A stretch of 21,944 nt of DNA, taken from contig JAQTVR010000004.1 of NCBI GenBank assembly GCA_028706995.1, positions 1 through 21,944 of the forward strand, in the 5' to 3' direction. The notes under the pieces were generated by a model. That model saw only the letters and a program-made list of their open reading frames with translations. It did not search any database and was not told where the DNA came from. The position numbers and the translations under genes were made by a program. The DNA comes from Dehalococcoidales bacterium. Lineage in GTDB: Bacteria; Chloroflexota; Dehalococcoidia; Dehalococcoidales; UBA5627. Shown here in pieces: positions 14,732 to 21,944 of this stretch (the stretch's first letter is position 1; the number at the start of each line of letters is the position of its first letter).

Positions 14732-15727
14732 AGCAACGAAGGCGGCAAGGTCTGCTAACCTGCAGCAGTAACCCCACTCATTATCATACCAGGACATCAC
14801 CTTGACCATATTTCCACCTATGACCATAGTATTAGGGGCATCGATGATGGAACTTAAGGGAGAGCCTTTGAAATCAGAGCTAACCAGAGGGTCCTGGCAG
14901 TAGCCGAGTATTCCTTTTAATTTCCCTTCGGAAGCAGCTTTGAACGCATTATTAATTTCCTCAGCAGTGGCTTCTTTTTCGAGGTCTGCAACCAGGTCCA
15001 CTATGGAAACCGTTGGAGTCGGAACTCTTAAAGCCATTCCATGTAGCTTACCTTTAAGTTCCGGTAAAACCAGACCGATGGCATAGGCAGCTCCGGTAGT
15101 AGTGGGGACCATATTTTCCGCAGCAGCACGGGCACGGCGCAAATCCTTGTGGTACATATCCTGAAGTCTCTGATCATTAGTATAGGAATGAATGGTGGTC
15201 ATCAATCCTTTTACTATTCCAAAGTTTTGGTGTAACACTTTGGCTACCGGTGCTAAACAATTGGTGGTGCACGAGGCATTAGAAATTACATGGTGCTTAT
15301 CCGGTTGATACTTTTCTTCATTAACTCCCAGTATGATCGTGATATCCTCGTTTTTAGCCGGCGCTGAGATTATTACCTTCCTAACACTGCCCTGCTTGTG
15401 AGCAATAGCTTTAGTGGCGTCAGTGAAAATTCCGGTGGATTCAATAACGATATCCACATCATAATCCGACCACGTAATCCTACCCGGATCTCTCTCGCAA
15501 AGTACTTTTATATCTTTGCCATCGACGGTAATGATGTTATTATCAGCCTGTACGTCTCCGGAATAGACCCCATAAGTGCTATCCCATTTAAATAAGTGAG
15601 CATTTGTTTTTGCATCCGTCAGATCATTAATAGCGACAACTTGCATGTCACTGCGATGATACTGACTGATCGTCCTGAGCGTTAACCTGCCAATTCTTCC
15701 GAATCCGTTGATACCGATACGTGTCAT
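14720..15727 (-). CDS. gap: Glyceraldehyde-3-phosphate dehydrogenase (type I)
   Basis: A 335-residue phosphorylating GAPDH that interconverts glyceraldehyde-3-phosphate and 1,3-bisphosphoglycerate. The Rossmann motif GINGFGRIGR is at 5-14, D35 in the INDLTD segment points to NAD use, the catalytic cysteine is C153 in SNASCTTNCLAP, and H180 is the base partner. The C-terminal SWYDNEWGY is also present. Length is normal. It ends the minus-strand cluster, 17 bases after the HgdB-like gene, and its last codons face mgsD. In an anaerobe it may act in gluconeogenesis. Confidence 0.97.
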   Translation of the reverse strand: MTRIGINGFGRIGRLTLRTISQYHRSDMQVVAINDLTDAKTNAHLFKWDSTYGVYSGDVQADNNIITVDGKDIKVLCERDPGRITWSDYDVDIVIESTGIFTDATKAIAHKQGSVRKVIISAPAKNEDITIILGVNEEKYQPDKHHVISNASCTTNCLAPVAKVLHQNFGIVKGLMTTIHSYTNDQRLQDMYHKDLRRARAAAENMVPTTTGAAYAIGLVLPELKGKLHGMALRVPTPTVSIVDLVADLEKEATAEEINNAFKAASEGKLKGILGYCQDPLVSSDFKGSPLSSIIDAPNTMVIGGNMVKVMSWYDNEWGYCCRLADLAAFVAKNG

Positions 15728-15744
15728 TATTGATCCCTCCTGTT

Positions 15745-16740
15745 TTATTTTTTAGGGTTGCGCTTCAGCATATCTATAAAGGCCTCTATGCGTGTTTCTA
15801 TATGCCGGGTCAGATAAAAATTGTCATTACCCTCAAGTGTCAATATGGGCAAATTAAATTTGTCCCTAAATATAATATCACCGATTCCCCTGTAACAGAA
15901 AGCCTGAACGTAATGGATAATGCCATCAATGCGGCGTTTTTCAAGTTCATTATTTATATCATCTATACGGTTGTATATAGAAAACGGATAGGTATAATTG
16001 CAGTATTGTTCTGCCACTGAATTTACCGCTTTGGGCATAGCGAATTGCCTCTGCACCTCATTAAATACTACTCGTGCCCCGTTATTTTCAGTAAAACGAT
16101 AGAGGTCTTTGCCATAGACGGAAGGTACTCCGATATAAGCCAGGCGCAGCATATTTTCTGGATAGCAATTACGTTTTTCAACTTCATCGATTAATTCTTT
16201 CAATTGTTTACAAAATCCAATATGGTCGCTATTGAAATCCGAAGCCGATACCAGCCACAGGTGATTTTCAAAACCACTGATCCTATTTCCCTCCCAGGTT
16301 AGCCTGTCGAGTTTATCGGCCAGTTTACGGCAGGATTCAAATTGTCGCCTGACCTCTTCGGCTGCTGCCATTGTCGTTTCAAGTGTATTAGCAAGGTCTT
16401 CAAGTGTTTGTTGCATATTATGGATATCCGGTTGTTCCGGATATGCAAACGGGATCGTTTTGAAACCTTTATGTTTTAAGACTTCCATGAGCATAACCGT
16501 ATTGGAACAATCACCGTTTGTAACGCACATAACGGTATCGATATCCGATTCAAGGCAAACGCCATATATTCCTTTGATCCAGCTACAGCAATTGAGAGGG
16601 AAACCATCCTTTTCGGCAATTCGTACCAGGTGTTCAGGATTGGGATCACTTATAAATACATTATTCAGGTCGACAGGTTGATAACCGCCAGCCAGTAAGA
16701 CCTCTATGGGGACAGTAGTGGTGATGCCTATTTTCTTCAT
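15745..16740 (-). CDS. 2-hydroxyacyl-CoA dehydratase D-component (HgdB)-like protein
   Basis: A 331-residue protein resembling the HgdB/BcrB/BzdN family, whose members hold a [4Fe-4S] cluster and carry out radical dehydrations or ring reductions. Candidate cluster ligands are C51 or C52 (PLNCCSWIKG), C78 (NGDCSN) and C282 (QAFCYRG), in the spacing expected for the family. No second subunit, activating ATPase (HgdC) or CoA enzyme lies in the window, so the usual reaction is unlikely without distant partners. A double-cubane-like or cluster-transfer role is possible. It starts 7 bases after the TcmP-like gene and 17 bases before gap. I do not assign a substrate. Confidence 0.8.
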   Translation of the reverse strand: MKKIGITTTVPIEVLLAGGYQPVDLNNVFISDPNPEHLVRIAEKDGFPLNCCSWIKGIYGVCLESDIDTVMCVTNGDCSNTVMLMEVLKHKGFKTIPFAYPEQPDIHNMQQTLEDLANTLETTMAAAEEVRRQFESCRKLADKLDRLTWEGNRISGFENHLWLVSASDFNSDHIGFCKQLKELIDEVEKRNCYPENMLRLAYIGVPSVYGKDLYRFTENNGARVVFNEVQRQFAMPKAVNSVAEQYCNYTYPFSIYNRIDDINNELEKRRIDGIIHYVQAFCYRGIGDIIFRDKFNLPILTLEGNDNFYLTRHIETRIEAFIDMLKRNPKK

Positions 16741-16747
16741 ATAAAAA

Positions 16748-17578
16748 TTACTCTTTTACATTGTTTGCGAATAGCTCGCAGGGCAGGTATCTGGGTTTGT
16801 TCCAGACATTATTTATTACCTTCGATTTATTGCTGGTATCGCTCGCCCAGATAATATGGTAGTTCGGCGGGTTGGAAAAGCGTGCTGGTTGCGTGTCGTC
16901 GATATACCTATACCCCAACTTCTTTAATCCATCTTTAAATAAGGCTATCAAATCTTTCCCTGCTTTATCATGTTCAATACTGTTATCCATTAGTTCCTGT
17001 CGTATATGCTGCCATTCCGTATTGCCATACAATCTGTTTATGGATGTCTCACAATCAGTACGCGTCAGGTTCCTTAAAAGCGCCATTTCCAATGGGAAGA
17101 TTATCAATAAATCCATCTTGTGACCTCTCCAATCCAATCCGTGCAAGGCGAGGTTTTTAATTACCGACCATCGAAGCCTCTTATAACCGGGAGGATCGAC
17201 CAACGCAAAACCGGCTTCTGAACGTGGAATGAGGTTGAACGCCTCTCTTATAACTTTATCGTTAATACAGTTACCATTTATTACATGGTTGATTTTCTCA
17301 TATTGTTTTGTTATTTGATTAAGGGCTTTGGCTTCTTCAGGACTGTTAACAATATAAATACATCTGGAAAAGGTATCCTTCAAAGCTATGATCTCAGTGC
17401 CATCAATTGAACAATCAGTTTTTTTACAGTAATATAACCCTCTTCCGGCAAAGAGTTCTATATAACAGCGTGAACCGTTATTTTGTGTGTAATTATTAAT
17501 ATAATCGGAGAAACACAGCAGCTTGTGGCAGAGCCATTTGCTGATTTGCCGTGGTACGTGTGCTAATTCTTCATTCAT
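16748..17578 (-). CDS. Three-Cys-motif partner (TcmP)-like protein
   Basis: A 276-residue protein with the layout of the TcmP family: YIELFAGRGLYY (39-50, like a methyltransferase motif I), DGTEIIAL (59-66), ALVDPPGYKRLRW (125-137), and MDLLIIFPLEMALLRNL (155-171) followed by LYGNTEW. TcmP proteins are usually encoded beside a three-cysteine radical-SAM-like partner (Gp37/Gp68 family) and their function is not settled. No such partner is seen here; the neighbours are enolase (4 bases upstream) and an HgdB-like iron-sulfur protein (7 bases downstream). The DPPG motif fits an S-adenosylmethionine-dependent enzyme, but this is inference. Confidence 0.7.
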   Translation of the reverse strand: MNEELAHVPRQISKWLCHKLLCFSDYINNYTQNNGSRCYIELFAGRGLYYCKKTDCSIDGTEIIALKDTFSRCIYIVNSPEEAKALNQITKQYEKINHVINGNCINDKVIREAFNLIPRSEAGFALVDPPGYKRLRWSVIKNLALHGLDWRGHKMDLLIIFPLEMALLRNLTRTDCETSINRLYGNTEWQHIRQELMDNSIEHDKAGKDLIALFKDGLKKLGYRYIDDTQPARFSNPPNYHIIWASDTSNKSKVINNVWNKPRYLPCELFANNVKE

Positions 17579-17582
17579 TGAT

Positions 17583-18869
17583 CTATCTCTTTAGATTAGA
17601 GAACGCCTGTTTTCCGGCAAATACTGCCCTGTTTCCGAGTTCGGCCTCTATTTTAAGAAGCCGGTTATACTTAGCGGTACGTTCGGAACGGCAGGGAGCG
17701 CCGGTTTTTATCTGTCCGGTATTTAATCCAACAGTCAGATCGGCTATAGTGGTATCTTCCGTTTCACCGGAACGGTGACTGACAACGGCTGTCCAGCCTG
17801 CCCTGTGTGCCATTTCTATAGCCGATATCGTTTCCGTGAGTGTGCCTATTTGATTCAGTTTTATCAGGATAGAGTTAGAAGCCTCGATCTCGATACCTTT
17901 AGCCAGCCGATTTATATTGGTGACGTACAGGTCGTCTCCCACAAGTTGCACTCTATCGCCGATTTTCTTAGTCAGCAGCTTCCATCCTTCCCAGTCATCT
18001 TCGGCCATGCCATCTTCGATACTAATAATAGGGTATGTATTAACCCAGTTTACATAATATTCAACCATTTCTCTGCTTGTTAAGACCTTACCTTCACGTG
18101 TAAGATGGTATTTCCCGTCTTCATAATATTCGCTGGCTGCCGGGTCGAGTGCAATGAAACAATCTTTCCCCGGTTTATAACCGGCTTTTTCAATTGCCTG
18201 GATTATATATTCGACTGCCTGGTTGTTCGACGATAGCGAAGGGGCAAATCCGCCTTCATCGCCCACATTGGTATTCAAGCCTTTACTCTTAAGCACCGAT
18301 TTAAGATTGTGATATACCTCTACGCCCATTTGCAGGGCATGAGAGAAAGTATCGGCGCCGGCAGGGACTACCATGAACTCCTGAAGGTCGGTCGAATTAG
18401 AGGCATGCTTCCCGCCATTCAATATATTAAGCATTGGAACGGGAAGTTTATAGATATTTTCATTGCCTAGATACTCGTATACCGGTGTATACATGTATTT
18501 AGCTGCGGCATGAGCTACCGCCAGTGATACTCCCAGGATAGCATTGGCGCCCAGGTTGGATTTATTATCGGTAGCATCAAGGTCGATTAGTTCGTTATCG
18601 ATTTCTTTCTGGTTGCTAGCCGGCATTCCGATTATAGCTGGAGCGATAATATTATTTATATTTGATACTGCCTTGAGAACTCCTAGCCCTTTATACCTTG
18701 ATCTATCCCCATCGCGCAGTTCTACAGCCTCATATCTGCCGGTACTGGCACCTGAGGGGACTGCAGCACATCCTGCTATCCCGCCGGCTAATCTGACTTC
18801 GACCTCTAGGGTAGGGTTACCCCTGGAATCAAGTATCTCTCTGGCTTTAATGCTTTTAATGGTGGACAA
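17583..18869 (-). CDS. eno: Enolase
   Basis: A 428-residue enolase, interconverting 2-phosphoglycerate and phosphoenolpyruvate. Visible key residues are the flexible loop PSGASTG (38-44), H155 in NGGKHASN, E205 in GDEGGFAP, magnesium ligands D242, E285 and D312, the base K337 in LIKLNQIG and the SHRSGETED loop (364-372). The start at 18869 is TTG, with GGAGAGGGG placed correctly upstream and the usual N-terminus STIKSIKAREILDSRGNPT. NNV, common after the loop histidine, is NST here, a minor change. It is followed after 4 bases by the TcmP-like gene. Confidence 0.97.
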   Translation of the reverse strand: MSTIKSIKAREILDSRGNPTLEVEVRLAGGIAGCAAVPSGASTGRYEAVELRDGDRSRYKGLGVLKAVSNINNIIAPAIIGMPASNQKEIDNELIDLDATDNKSNLGANAILGVSLAVAHAAAKYMYTPVYEYLGNENIYKLPVPMLNILNGGKHASNSTDLQEFMVVPAGADTFSHALQMGVEVYHNLKSVLKSKGLNTNVGDEGGFAPSLSSNNQAVEYIIQAIEKAGYKPGKDCFIALDPAASEYYEDGKYHLTREGKVLTSREMVEYYVNWVNTYPIISIEDGMAEDDWEGWKLLTKKIGDRVQLVGDDLYVTNINRLAKGIEIEASNSILIKLNQIGTLTETISAIEMAHRAGWTAVVSHRSGETEDTTIADLTVGLNTGQIKTGAPCRSERTAKYNRLLKIEAELGNRAVFAGKQAFSNLKR

Positions 18870-18898
18870 TTTATAAACCCCTCTCCAAAAATATAGTT

Positions 18899-19383
18899 TT
18901 AATCTTTGATCATATCCAGAGCCATAGCCACGGCATTAGCCGCATTATCCGCTTGAATTATTGAGGTATTCACATTTTTCCGTTTTTTGATATCGACCAT
19001 GTTCCAAGTCCTATTACAGGGATGCCGTTTTGCAAAGCATAGCCTATCTCGGTAAGTGTTCCATAGCTGCCGCCAATAGCAATAACTACCTGAGATGATT
19101 TTACTACCGCTATATTCCTGGCATAACCTATGCCGGTTACTAAGGGTATTTGTACGTAATCATTGGCTTCGCTCCTGTTGTCCCCAGGTAGAATGCCGAT
19201 GGTTAAACCGCCTTCCGAAACAGCGCCACGGCAGGCAGCCTCCATGACCCCACCCTTCCCACCGCAGATTAAAGAAGCCCTGTTTTTAGCTATTTCACGT
19301 CCGACTTCCTCTGCCAGTGTGATTTCCTGAGCGGAGGCCTTAGAGCCACCGATAACAGCAATGAACCTATTTTTTCCTGTCAT
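18899..19383 (-). pseudogene. LOG/TIGR00725-family nucleotide-binding protein, frameshifted near C-terminus
   Basis: The frame from ATG at 19383 encodes 137 residues of a Rossmann-type lysine-decarboxylase-like (LOG/DprA-related) protein: AVIGGSKAS at the start, LICGGKGGVMEAACRGA (38-54), GILPGDNRSEAND and AIGGSYGTLTEIGYAL (101-116). It stops at 18970 just after GLGTWSISKNGKM. Adding one A to the A5 run near 18975 carries the frame on to TSIIQADNAANAVAMALDMI and a stop at 18899, the normal family ending. All nucleotide-binding motifs precede the shift, so the short form may still fold. Family members cleave nucleoside-phosphate bonds or bind cofactors; the substrate here is unknown. It lies between pth and eno. 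Confidence 0.75.
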
Positions 19384-19430
19384 ATTTAGTCAAAGGGATT
19401 ATAACATTTGAGTCTTTGCATCTGCAAAAA

Positions 19431-20009
19431 CTAATTATACTTATTCATGGCCGCTTCAAGCCCATCGGTAAGCAAGCAGAGTAATGCTTCGTTAACCCTA
19501 GTAATGGAAGATTCTATCTCCTTTTTCTCATCGGGAGAGAAACCGGTCAAAACAAAATCGACGATATCATCTTCGTTGGAAGTATCATATTTGTTAGAGT
19601 CAGGTCTTCCGATACCTATCTTGATCCGGATGAAATCCCGTGTACCGATTTGCTGTATGATGGAATTGATGCCTTTATGCCCTCCCGAGCTTCCTCCGAA
19701 TCTTATGCGTACTTTACCAAGCGGCAGGTCAAGATCATCATGTATAACGATAATATCATCGGGTTTTAGTTTGAGATTATGCATCAACCGATTTACCGAT
19801 TGTCCGCTGAGGTTCATATAAGTTTGAGGCTTGGCAAGGAAAACGTCAATGCCTTCCACGACTCCACGTCCGACCCTGGCATTCGCCTGTTTCTTATCGA
19901 AGTTGATACCGTGTTCATGGGCGAAGTGTTTAAGGCACATAAAGCCGATATTATGGCGGGTTTTCGAATAGCCCTGCCCCGGATTTCCCAGCCCGACAAT
20001 TAATTCCAT
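19431..20009 (-). CDS. pth: Peptidyl-tRNA hydrolase
   Basis: A 192-residue Pth that frees tRNAs from peptides dropped by ribosomes. The motif LIVGLGNPGQGYSKTRHNIG holds the catalytic His19 and Asn20 partner region; KPQTYMNLSG, the HDDLDLP segment with its catalytic Asp, and FGGSSGGHKGINSI are also intact. ATG at 20009 is preferred over the TTG directly before it. There is no clear Shine-Dalgarno sequence; TATTAT about 11 bases upstream may be a -10 box. It heads the minus-strand pth-LOG-eno-tcmP-hgdB-gap set and is divergent from ligA. Confidence 0.95.
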   Translation of the reverse strand: MELIVGLGNPGQGYSKTRHNIGFMCLKHFAHEHGINFDKKQANARVGRGVVEGIDVFLAKPQTYMNLSGQSVNRLMHNLKLKPDDIIVIHDDLDLPLGKVRIRFGGSSGGHKGINSIIQQIGTRDFIRIKIGIGRPDSNKYDTSNEDDIVDFVLTGFSPDEKKEIESSITRVNEALLCLLTDGLEAAMNKYN

Positions 20010-20061
20010 CAAATAATAGGATAATACCTGCGCTTAATTTAATCAACCCTGAATAATCTGA

Positions 20062-20067
20062 TATACT
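20062..20067 (+). promoter_or_regulatory. Probable ligA -10 box, near-leaderless
   Basis: TATACT lies 11 bases before the ligA ATG at 20079, leaving a leader of about 5 bases and no Shine-Dalgarno sequence. No convincing -35 hexamer is seen, so the call rests on the -10 match and on the same layout at dnaX and recO. Confidence 0.4.
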
Positions 20068-20078
20068 TAAATACATAT

Positions 20079-21944
20079 ATGGAAGACAATGATATAAAGG
20101 CAAAAATAGAAAGCCTCCGTGAAGATATCAACCACCATAATTATCTCTACTATGTTTTGGATAACCCGGAGATAAGTGATGCCGAATATGATAGTTTAAT
20201 GCAACAGCTCCGTGATCTTGAAGCTGAATATCCGCAATATATAACTCCTGATTCCCCGACACAGAGAGTTGGGGCGGCACCTGTCGAGGCTTTTGGTATA
20301 GTGGAGCACAAGTTACTCCTTTTGTCTCTCGGGAATGTTTTTTCAAACGCTGATCTGGAAGCCTGGTATAAGCGTACATTAAAGCTGCTCGACGGACAGA
20401 GACCTACATTCGTTTGCGAACATAAAATGGACGGCCTGGCTATATCCTTAACTTATATCGACGGCAAATTTACACTGGGGGCGACCCGGGGAGACGGTTG
20501 CAGGGGTGAAAATATAACCCAGAATATAAAGACGATCAAGAGTATCCCGTTGTCTTTGCCCGGCGGAGCACCTCCCGTACTCGAGGTCAGGGGCGAGGTC
20601 TTTATGCCTCATGCCGGTTTCAACAAGTTAAATAAGGAACGTGCCGCTCAAGGACTGCCACTTTTTGCCAATCCACGCAATGCTGCTGCCGGTTCGGTGC
20701 GACAGCTCGATTCAAGTATTACAGCTAAACGACCGCTGGACATGTTTATTTATTTTCTTGGTTATGCCGAGGGAGCAAAATTACCCGAGACCCACTGGGA
20801 AGCACTGGCTTACCTCAAATCACTTGGTTTTAAAATAAACCTGAATAACAGGAAGGCAGATTCCATAGACCAGATAGAGGAATATTATAATGAGTGGAAC
20901 CAGAAGCGAGAGAGTTTGCCTTATGATGCGGATGGCATCGTTGTCAAGATAGATCAGCTGGATTTACAGGGTCAGTTGGGAGATGCAGGACGAGAGCCGA
21001 GATGGGCAATTGCTTATAAATTCCCGGCAATGCAGGGGAATACGATATTAAAAGAGATAAGAATAAATGTCGGAAGAACAGGAACGTTAAATCCGTATGC
21101 TGTGCTGGAACCGGTATCCATAGGCGGAGTGACTATCAGGCAGGCCACATTACATAATGAAGATGATATAAGAAGAAAAGATATCCGTAAAGGGGACACG
21201 ATCATCATTCAGCGGGCTGGTGATGTAATCCCCCAGATAATCGGTCCCGTTCTCAGCAAGCGTCCTGAATGGGCTAGGGAATTCAGCCTGCCGGCCAAGG
21301 TTAACGGTGTCTGCCCTGAATGCAAAAGCCCCATATACAGGCCTGAAGGCGAAGTAATGTATTACTGTCCCAACTCTGCATGCCCGGCACAGGTACAATT
21401 GAATATTGAACACTTTGCATCACGTGCGGCTATGGATATTCGCGGTATAGGTGAGAAAATGAGTGTTATGCTGTTTAGAGAGGGGCTGGTAAATGATTTT
21501 GCCGATCTATACTCACTTAAAGATAAAAAAGAAGAATTGCTAAAAGTGGATAGAATGGCTGAAAAGAGCGTTGAGAATATGCTCAAGTCAATCGAAATGA
21601 GCAAGCAGCGTCCACTTCCGAGTGTTATGTTTGCTCTTGGAATACGGCATGTCGGGGAAGAAACTGCGGAGTTGCTGGCTGACAGATTTGGCAGTGTTCT
21701 TAGTTTAGCCAAGGCTAGTAAGGATGACCTGGAATCTACTCCAACGATTGGCCCAAAGATTTCGGACAGTGTCCTTGCTTATTTTGGTAATGAAAAGAAT
21801 AAAAACATAATCGAAAAATTAGATAAAGCCGGCGTGTCATTATCGTCAGGTATAAATAAAACAGAAAAAGAATTGCCACTGGCAGGGCTGGAGTTTGTGA
21901 TTACCGGAAAACTGGAAACCTTATCCCGCCAGGAGGCAGAAGAG
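20079..21944 (+). CDS. ligA: NAD-dependent DNA ligase (C-terminus off window)
   Basis: 622 codons are visible from ATG at 20079 with no stop, out of the roughly 670-690 usual for LigA. The enzyme seals nicks using NAD+. Domain Ia (YYxLDxPEISDAEYD, 24-38) is followed by the adenylation domain with the nucleophile K116 in EHKMDG, the RGDG and EVRGEVF motifs, DADGIVVKI, and an OB-fold. A zinc finger (CPEC ... CPNSAC, about residues 415-440), the helix-hairpin-helix repeats, and the beginning of the BRCT domain (LAGLEFVITGKLETLSRQEA) come next. The missing part is the rest of BRCT. It is divergent from pth. Confidence 0.97.
   Translation, partial: MEDNDIKAKIESLREDINHHNYLYYVLDNPEISDAEYDSLMQQLRDLEAEYPQYITPDSPTQRVGAAPVEAFGIVEHKLLLLSLGNVFSNADLEAWYKRTLKLLDGQRPTFVCEHKMDGLAISLTYIDGKFTLGATRGDGCRGENITQNIKTIKSIPLSLPGGAPPVLEVRGEVFMPHAGFNKLNKERAAQGLPLFANPRNAAAGSVRQLDSSITAKRPLDMFIYFLGYAEGAKLPETHWEALAYLKSLGFKINLNNRKADSIDQIEEYYNEWNQKRESLPYDADGIVVKIDQLDLQGQLGDAGREPRWAIAYKFPAMQGNTILKEIRINVGRTGTLNPYAVLEPVSIGGVTIRQATLHNEDDIRRKDIRKGDTIIIQRAGDVIPQIIGPVLSKRPEWAREFSLPAKVNGVCPECKSPIYRPEGEVMYYCPNSACPAQVQLNIEHFASRAAMDIRGIGEKMSVMLFREGLVNDFADLYSLKDKKEELLKVDRMAEKSVENMLKSIEMSKQRPLPSVMFALGIRHVGEETAELLADRFGSVLSLAKASKDDLESTPTIGPKISDSVLAYFGNEKNKNIIEKLDKAGVSLSSGINKTEKELPLAGLEFVITGKLETLSRQEAEE

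Noticed and set aside
1..21944. CRISPR array, IS element with transposase, or riboswitch
   Set aside because: No regularly spaced direct repeats, no transposase motif and no recognisable aptamer consensus were found on reading both strands.

Overview
The window looks like a chromosome segment of a member of the Dehalococcoidia (Chloroflexota) or a close relative. The strongest clue is a single-gene, bifunctional mannosyl-3-phosphoglycerate synthase/phosphatase of the type known from Dehalococcoides (mgsD). A tubulin/FtsZ-like GTPase beside core replication genes fits the same picture. This placement rests on recognised families, not on a database search.

Layout. (1) Positions 1 to about 3072 are the end of an integrated mobile element. 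It holds a minus-strand set (HhH protein running off the window, wHTH-HNH nuclease, Cro/C1-type repressor), a roughly 400-base spacer built of inverted repeats and recombinase relics, and a large serine recombinase whose ORF runs into and through a tRNA-Ser(UGA) gene in antisense. (2) 3160-3851 holds the tRNA promoter and a decayed SEC-C/YkgJ-type gene. (3) 3852-10266, all minus strand, carries translation and recombination genes: dnaX-ybaB-recR, a tiny CsaA-like remnant, recO, lysS, serS. (4) 10352-11656 is a tubulin-like gene with its own promoter and terminator. (5) 11799-14647, plus strand, is a frameshifted TetR regulator followed by mgsD. (6) 14720-20009, minus strand, is a closely packed set: pth, LOG-family protein (frameshifted near its end), enolase, TcmP-like protein, HgdB-like [4Fe-4S] protein, GAPDH. 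(7) From 20079, ligA runs off the right edge.

How the genes work together. dnaX, ybaB, recR, recO and ligA serve replication and RecFOR-type repair. lysS, serS, pth and tRNA-Ser serve translation. GAPDH and enolase lie on either side of 3-phosphoglycerate in glycolysis, and 3-phosphoglycerate is the acceptor used by MgsD, so the region joins central carbon flow to a compatible-solute pathway. Two proteins of unknown physiological role (TcmP-like and HgdB-like) sit inside the glycolytic cluster.

Most notable points: the inverted recombinase relics and short CGC-NNN-GCG palindromes in the element; an in-frame A6 slippage site in dnaX followed at once by a -1 frame stop; near-leaderless promoters at dnaX, recO and ligA; the TcmP/HgdB pair; and single-base frameshifts at A-runs in tetR and the LOG gene, which could be real decay or assembly errors.
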